A DNA stretch of 11,294 nt from Chromatiales bacterium (GTDB taxonomy: Bacteria > Pseudomonadota > Gammaproteobacteria > CAMYNG01): NCBI GenBank assembly GCA_027021685.1, contig JALUTW010000218.1, positions 1-11,294 of the forward strand, written 5' to 3'. The notes below the pieces were generated by a model. That model made no database searches, was not told the origin of the DNA, and saw only the letters and a list, made by a program, of their open reading frames with translations. Shown here piece by piece: positions 1 through 11,294 of this stretch (position 1 is the stretch's first letter; the number at the start of each line of letters is the position of its first letter). The translations under genes and the position numbers were made by a program.

Positions 1-253
1 GACCAGGACAGTCCACGTGCGCGTAGTGACGCTTCGCACTCTCGTACTCCACGTGCGCCGTCGCAATGGTGATGCCCCGCGCCTTCTCCTCCGGCGCCGA
101 GTCAATCTGGTCGTAGGCCTTCGCCTCACCACCATACTTCTCGCCCATCACCTTCGTGATCGCCGCCGTCAGCGTCGTCTTCCCGTGATCCACGTGGCCA
201 ATCGTCCCCACGTTCACATGCGGCTTGGTGCGTTCGAATTTTTCCTTGGACAC
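1..253 (-). CDS. tuf: Elongation factor Tu, N-terminal part (runs off window)
   Basis: EF-Tu is the cytosolic GTPase that carries aminoacyl-tRNA to the ribosomal A site. Only the first 84 codons are present, from the N-terminal GTPase domain. The protein begins MSKEKFERTKPHVNVGTIGH. It has the P-loop GHVDHGKT at residues 19-26, the switch I region with RGITI at 59-63, and the DCPG of the G3 motif at 81-84, exactly where the window ends. The start is GTG at 251-253; it gives the standard EF-Tu N-terminus and has AGAGGG eight bases upstream. It is the last visible gene of the str operon, 65 nt after fusA. Codon choice differs from fusA: 6 of 8 Thr codons are ACG and 9 of 10 Ala codons are GCG, with CCT, GGT, TGT and AGT also used. 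Many gammaproteobacteria have a second tuf copy; this window cannot show whether this genome does. Confidence 0.98.
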   Translation of the reverse strand, partial: MSKEKFERTKPHVNVGTIGHVDHGKTTLTAAITKVMGEKYGGEAKAYDQIDSAPEEKARGITIATAHVEYESAKRHYAHVDCPG

Positions 254-261
254 GGTCTTTA

Positions 262-267
262 CCCTCT
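262..267 (-). promoter_or_regulatory. Shine-Dalgarno sequence of tuf
   Basis: AGAGGG on the minus strand ends eight bases before the GTG at 251-253. It supports that GTG over the upstream ATG at 282-284, which is in a different frame. Confidence 0.7.
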
Positions 268-284
268 GTCTTCTGTGCGCTCAT

Positions 285-318
285 CCCGCCCGGGGCGGGC
301 CTGGTTGTTCAACAATCC
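285..318 (-). other. Two tandem hairpins in the fusA-tuf spacer
   Basis: Directly after the fusA stop, minus-strand bases 318-303 can form a small stem: GG/CC plus TTGT/ACAA, one bulged A and a TGA loop. A second, GC-rich hairpin follows at 299-285: CCCGCC, loop CCG, GGCGGG. Neither is followed by a run of T, so neither looks like an intrinsic terminator, and tuf is probably cotranscribed with fusA. They could be partial pause or RNA-processing sites that set tuf levels apart from fusA. The pairing is seen in the sequence; the role is inference. Confidence 0.45.
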
Positions 319-2421
319 TCAGGATGCCTTCTTGATGACTTCCTCGGCGATGCTCTCGGGGGCCGCGGCGTACTTCTCGAACTGCATGGTGTAGGTGGCG
401 CGGCCCTGGGTCGCCGACCGCAGGTCGGTGGCGTAACCGAACATCTCCGCCAGCGGCACTTCGGCACGGATGATCTTGCCCGAGGGGCCATCGTCCATGC
501 CCTGGATCACGCCGCGGCGGCGGTTGAGGTCGCCCACCACGTCGCCCATGTACTCCTCGGGCGTGATCACCTCCACCTTCATGATGGGCTCCAGCAGCAC
601 CGGGTCGGCCTTTTTGGCGCCCTCCTTGAAGCCCATGGAGCCGGCGATCTTGAACGCCATCTCCGAGGAGTCCACCTCGTGGTAGGAACCGTCGTACAGG
701 GTGACCTTGACGTCCACCACCGGATACCCGGCCAGCACGCCGTTCTCCATCGCCTCCTGGATGCCCTTGTCCACCGCCGGGATGTACTCCTTGGGCACCA
801 CGCCGCCCACGATCTCGTTGACGAACTCGTAGCCCTTGCCCGGCTCCTGGGGCTCCAGCTTGAGGATGACGTGACCGTACTGGCCGCGGCCGCCGGTCTG
901 GCGCACGAACTTGCCCTCGGCCTTCTCCACCGTCTTGCGGATGGTCTCGCGGTAGGCCACCTGCGGTGCGCCCACGTTGGCGTCCACCTTGAATTCGCGC
1001 TTGAGCCGGTCGACGATGATCTCCAGGTGCAGCTCGCCCATGCCGGAGATGATGGTCTGGCCCGACTCCTCGTCGGTATGGACCCGGAACGAGGGGTCTT
1101 CCTGCGCCAGCTTCTGCAGCGCCACGCCCATCTTCTCCTGGTCCGGCTTGGTCTTGGGCTCGATGGCCACCGAGATCACGGGCTCCGGGAACTCCATGCG
1201 CTCCAGGATGATGACATTGTCCGGGTCGCACAGGGTGTCGCCGGTGGTCACGTCCTTCAGGCCCACGGCGGCGGCGATGTCGCCGGCGCGGACCTCCTTG
1301 ATTTCGTCACGGTGGTTGGCGTGCATCTGCACGATGCGGCCCACGCGCTCCTTCTTGCCCTTGACCGAGTTGTACACGGTGTCGCCCGAGTTGATGACCC
1401 CGGAATAGACCCGGAAGAAGGTCAGGGTGCCCACGAAGGGATCGGTGGCGATCTTGAACGCCAGGGCCGAGAACGGTTCGTCGTCGGAGGCCTTGCGCTC
1501 GGCCTCGGTCCCCTCGGCATCGTCCAGGTGACCCTTGACCGGCGGGATGTCCACCGGCGAGGGCAGGTAGTCGATGACGGCGTCCAGCATGGCCTGCACG
1601 CCCTTGTTCTTGAACGCCGAGCCGCACAGGCAGGGCACGATCTCGTTGGCCAGGGTGCGCATCCGCAGCCCCTTGCGGATCTCGTCCTCGGACAGATCAC
1701 CGCCCTCGAGGTACTTGTCCATGAGTTCCTCGTCGGCCTCGGCCGCGGCCTCCACCATCTGCTCGCGCAGGGCCTGGGCCTGGTCCCTGAGCGCATCCGG
1801 GATCTCGCCCAGCTCGTAGGTGGCGCCCATGTCGGCCTCGTTCCAGTGGATGGCCTTCATCCGCACCAGGTCGATGACGCCCTCGAAGTTCTCCTCGGCG
1901 CCCATGTTGAGCTGGATGGGCACGGGGTTGGCGCCCAGGCGATCCTTGATCTGCTCCACCACGCGCAGGAAGTCGGCACCGGCCCGGTCCATCTTGTTGA
2001 CGAAGGCGATGCGCGGCACGCCGTATTTGTTGGCCTGGCGCCACACCGTCTCGGACTGGGGCTCGACGCCGCCCACCGCGCAGAATACGGCCACCGCGCC
2101 GTCGAGCACGCGCAGCGAGCGCTCTACCTCGATGGTGAAGTCCACGTGGCCCGGGGTGTCGATGATGTTGATGCGGTGCTCGGGGTACTGCTGGTCCATG
2201 CCGCGCCAGAAGCAGGTGGTGGCGGCGGAGGTGATGGTGATGCCCCGCTCCTGCTCCTGCTCCATCCAGTCCATGGTCGCGGCACCGTCGTGCACCTCGC
2301 CGATCTTGTGCGAGATGCCGGTGTAGAACAGCACGCGCTCGGTGGTCGTGGTCTTGCCCGCGTCGATGTGGGCCATGATCCCGATGTTCCGGTAGCGCTC
2401 GATGGGTGTCTTGCGTGCCAC
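319..2421 (-). CDS. fusA: Elongation factor G
   Basis: EF-G is the cytosolic GTPase that drives tRNA-mRNA translocation and, with ribosome recycling factor, splits post-termination ribosomes. The 700 residues are full length (E. coli, about 704). The G domain has the P-loop AHIDAGKT at 17-24, switch I RGITIT at 59-64, DTPGH at 88-92 and NKMD at 142-145. Later come the domain II beta-barrel (from about residue 310, FSALAFKIATDPFVG) and domains III-V, with SGMGELHLEII and the domain IV segment GGRGQYGHV. The start is GTG at 2419-2421, giving MARKTPIERYRNIG as in other EF-Gs, with GAGG eight bases upstream. The stop is TGA. It is the third gene of the str operon, 33 nt after rpsG. No truncation or frameshift is visible. 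The product belongs to the canonical elongation FusA type rather than a tetracycline-resistance paralogue, as shown by context and its unbroken similarity to E. coli EF-G. Confidence 0.99.
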   Translation of the reverse strand: MARKTPIERYRNIGIMAHIDAGKTTTTERVLFYTGISHKIGEVHDGAATMDWMEQEQERGITITSAATTCFWRGMDQQYPEHRINIIDTPGHVDFTIEVERSLRVLDGAVAVFCAVGGVEPQSETVWRQANKYGVPRIAFVNKMDRAGADFLRVVEQIKDRLGANPVPIQLNMGAEENFEGVIDLVRMKAIHWNEADMGATYELGEIPDALRDQAQALREQMVEAAAEADEELMDKYLEGGDLSEDEIRKGLRMRTLANEIVPCLCGSAFKNKGVQAMLDAVIDYLPSPVDIPPVKGHLDDAEGTEAERKASDDEPFSALAFKIATDPFVGTLTFFRVYSGVINSGDTVYNSVKGKKERVGRIVQMHANHRDEIKEVRAGDIAAAVGLKDVTTGDTLCDPDNVIILERMEFPEPVISVAIEPKTKPDQEKMGVALQKLAQEDPSFRVHTDEESGQTIISGMGELHLEIIVDRLKREFKVDANVGAPQVAYRETIRKTVEKAEGKFVRQTGGRGQYGHVILKLEPQEPGKGYEFVNEIVGGVVPKEYIPAVDKGIQEAMENGVLAGYPVVDVKVTLYDGSYHEVDSSEMAFKIAGSMGFKEGAKKADPVLLEPIMKVEVITPEEYMGDVVGDLNRRRGVIQGMDDGPSGKIIRAEVPLAEMFGYATDLRSATQGRATYTMQFEKYAAAPESIAEEVIKKAS

Positions 2422-2429
2422 GGCTGCAG

Positions 2430-2433
2430 CCTC
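2430..2433 (-). promoter_or_regulatory. Shine-Dalgarno sequence of fusA
   Basis: GAGG on the minus strand, eight bases before the GTG at 2419-2421, in the 33-nt rpsG-fusA spacer. It supports the GTG start that yields MARKTP. I see no promoter or terminator in this spacer. Confidence 0.65.
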
Positions 2434-2454
2434 GTCAGTGTTCCTGGGGTTCCG

Positions 2455-2925
<471 letters not shown>

Positions 2926-2949
2926 CTCCGCTACACCATTATTTATGTA

Positions 2950-2975
2950 TCGTTGGAGGGCTTATTTCCACACGA
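2950..2975 (-). promoter_or_regulatory. Hairpin in rpsL-rpsG spacer, candidate S7 control site
   Basis: On the minus strand, TCGT (2975-2972) pairs with ACGA (2953-2950) and TGG (2970-2968) pairs with CCA (2956-2954). There is one bulged G and an 11-nt loop. The loop end and 3' arm contain CCCTCC (2960-2955), whose CTCC is complementary to the GGAG abutting the rpsG start codon (2929-2926). E. coli S7 is known to bind this intercistronic region and repress rpsG translation. That this stem does the same job is inference from position and foldability only. Confidence 0.4.
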
Positions 2976-2978
2976 TTA

Positions 2979-3353
<375 letters not shown>

Positions 3354-3371
3354 AGCCTGTTTTCCAATCCG

Positions 3372-3407
3372 AAAATAAACGACAGGCCGGCTTCCACCGA
3401 CCTGTCG
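3372..3407 (-). terminator. Terminator-like hairpin in the rpsL leader (candidate attenuator)
   Basis: The minus strand can form an 11-bp stem, CGACAGGTCGG with CCGGCCTGTCG, around a 6-nt loop TGGAAG. One pair is G-U. It is followed at once by TTTATTTT. That is the architecture of an intrinsic terminator, yet it lies between the promoter (about 12 nt below its -10 box) and the rpsL start codon, inside the 5' leader. It could attenuate the str operon, act as a second stop for read-through from rpoBC, or protect the mRNA 5' end. The stem and U-tract are seen; the function is inference. Confidence 0.6.
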
Positions 3408-3418
3408 CAAGGCGCGAA

Positions 3419-3447
3419 ATTGTAGGAACCCGGACCCTCCGTGTCAA
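3419..3447 (-). promoter_or_regulatory. Sigma-70 promoter of the str operon
   Basis: On the minus strand the -35 box is TTGACA (3447-3442), the spacer is 17 bp, and the -10 box is TACAAT (3424-3419), one base off consensus. The bases after the -10 box are TTCGCGCC, a GC-rich discriminator of the kind found at stringently controlled rRNA and ribosomal-protein promoters. The likely start is near 3413-3410, giving a leader of about 60 nt before the rpsL ATG. It sits just downstream of the rpoC terminator, so rpsL-rpsG-fusA-tuf can be transcribed independently of rpoBC. Control by ppGpp/DksA is inferred from the discriminator. Confidence 0.9.
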
Positions 3448-3461
3448 CACTCGGAGGGCCC
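3432..3461 (-). repeat. Inverted repeat around the rpsL -35 box
   Basis: GGGCCCTCCG (3461-3452) and CGGAGGGTCC (3441-3432) are complementary over 10 bp with one G-T pair. They enclose a 10-nt centre that contains the -35 hexamer TTGACA. A second copy of the outer motif, AGGACCCT (3470-3463), can pair 7 bp with the same right arm. In RNA reading through from rpoC this would be a hairpin; in DNA it is a possible operator. No T-run follows, so it is not a classic terminator. Confidence 0.5.
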
Positions 3462-3480
3462 CAGGGTCCTGTTGCACGGG

Positions 3481-3546
3481 AAAAAATCCGGCCCCGGCCG
3501 TCCCCCGGGGGCCCGGCGCCCGCCCGGCGGGCCGGCCCCGGCCGGA
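3481..3546 (-). terminator. Intrinsic terminator after rpoC
   Basis: It begins at the base after the rpoC TGA. TCCGGCC (3546-3540) pairs with GGCCGGA (3493-3487). The stem continues with CCGGCC (3535-3530) against GGCCGG (3499-3494), leaving GGGG bulged on the 5' side. The enclosed bases are almost all G and C, including a CCCCCGGGGG palindrome, and can fold further. A run of six T (3486-3481) follows. This should end the rpoB-rpoC transcript just before the str promoter. Confidence 0.85.
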
Positions 3547-7761
<4,215 letters not shown>

Positions 7762-7768
7762 GTCGCCA

Positions 7769-7774
7769 CTCCTT
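7769..7774 (-). promoter_or_regulatory. Strong Shine-Dalgarno sequence of rpoC
   Basis: AAGGAG on the minus strand lies seven bases before the GTG at 7759-7761, fixing that start. Six T residues sit just upstream, leaving the ribosome landing site unstructured next to the GC-rich spacer hairpin. Confidence 0.9.
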
Positions 7775-7793
7775 AAAAAAGGGGCTGGGGACT

Positions 7794-7807
7794 GGCCGCT
7801 GGCCGCT
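7794..7807 (-). repeat. Tandem 7-bp repeat in the rpoB-rpoC spacer
   Basis: AGCGGCC occurs twice in direct succession on the minus strand (7807-7801 and 7800-7794), followed by AG. Both copies contain GCGGCC, complementary to GGCCGC at 7822-7817, so either can close the spacer hairpin. The array is too short to call a repeat family. Confidence 0.6.
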
Positions 7808-7822
7808 GGGAAACCCGCGGCC
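7801..7822 (-). other. Intercistronic hairpin between rpoB and rpoC
   Basis: Starting three bases after the rpoB TAG, GGCCGC (7822-7817) pairs with GCGGCC (7806-7801) and GGG (7816-7814) with CCC (7810-7808), around a TTT loop with one bulged A: nine GC pairs. The T6 run lies about 20 nt further on and is not joined to the stem, so I do not call it a terminator. It may slow 3' exonucleases, be an RNase site, or set the rpoC:rpoB ratio; the role is inference. Confidence 0.5.
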
Positions 7823-7825
7823 GGC

Positions 7826-11294
<3,469 letters not shown>

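Noticed and set aside
303..318. Intrinsic terminator after fusA
   Set aside because: The stem is short and bulged and there is no T-run, so it does not qualify; tuf is most likely cotranscribed.
17..394. A 125-codon plus-strand frame at the left edge, opposite tuf and the fusA end
   Set aside because: It overlaps the unmistakable EF-Tu coding sequence, and its Arg/Leu-rich translation resembles nothing I recognise.
3354..3410. N-terminal extension of rpsL from the GTG at 3408-3410
   Set aside because: The extension would be encoded by the leader hairpin and begin within a few bases of the predicted transcription start; S12 proteins begin MATINQLVRK, which fits the ATG at 3351-3353.

Overview
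The window is a ribosomal/RNA polymerase housekeeping locus. Every real gene lies on the minus strand. In transcription order (high to low coordinates) it holds the 3' part of rpoB, then rpoC, rpsL, rpsG and fusA, and finally the first 84 codons of tuf, which runs off the low-coordinate edge. The DNA is GC-rich. RpoB and RpoC align almost without gaps to the E. coli subunits as I remember them, including the lineage-specific insertion in the RpoC trigger loop. Having rpoBC directly next to the str operon is the arrangement of Pseudomonas-type gammaproteobacteria and differs from E. coli, where the two operons are apart. My best reading is a GC-rich gammaproteobacterium, possibly Chromatiales/Ectothiorhodospiraceae; the family-level guess is weak.

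Layout. 7826-11294 is rpoB, lacking about 200 N-terminal residues. 7762-7825 is the rpoB-rpoC spacer, with a hairpin, a duplicated 7-mer and a strong Shine-Dalgarno (SD) sequence. 3547-7761 is rpoC. 3354-3546 is the one real regulatory region: a GC-rich intrinsic terminator right after the rpoC stop, then a near-consensus sigma-70 promoter (TTGACA, 17 bp, TACAAT) with a GC-rich discriminator, then a leader of about 60 nt that folds into a terminator-like hairpin with a U-tract before rpsL. 2979-3353 is rpsL and 2455-2925 is rpsG. The 53-nt spacer between them can fold and may be an S7 control site. 319-2421 is fusA and 1-253 is the start of tuf; their 65-nt spacer has two small hairpins and no U-tract.

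Function. rpoB and rpoC encode the two large catalytic subunits of RNA polymerase. rpsL, rpsG, fusA and tuf encode two 30S proteins and the two main elongation GTPases. All supply transcription and translation capacity and are expected to scale with growth rate.

No unknown protein system is present: every protein is a well-known core gene. What merits a second look is non-coding: the terminator-like hairpin in the rpsL leader, the inverted repeat around the rpsL -35 box, the alternative hairpins between rpoB and rpoC, the rpsL-rpsG spacer structure, and the codon usage of tuf, which differs clearly from fusA.
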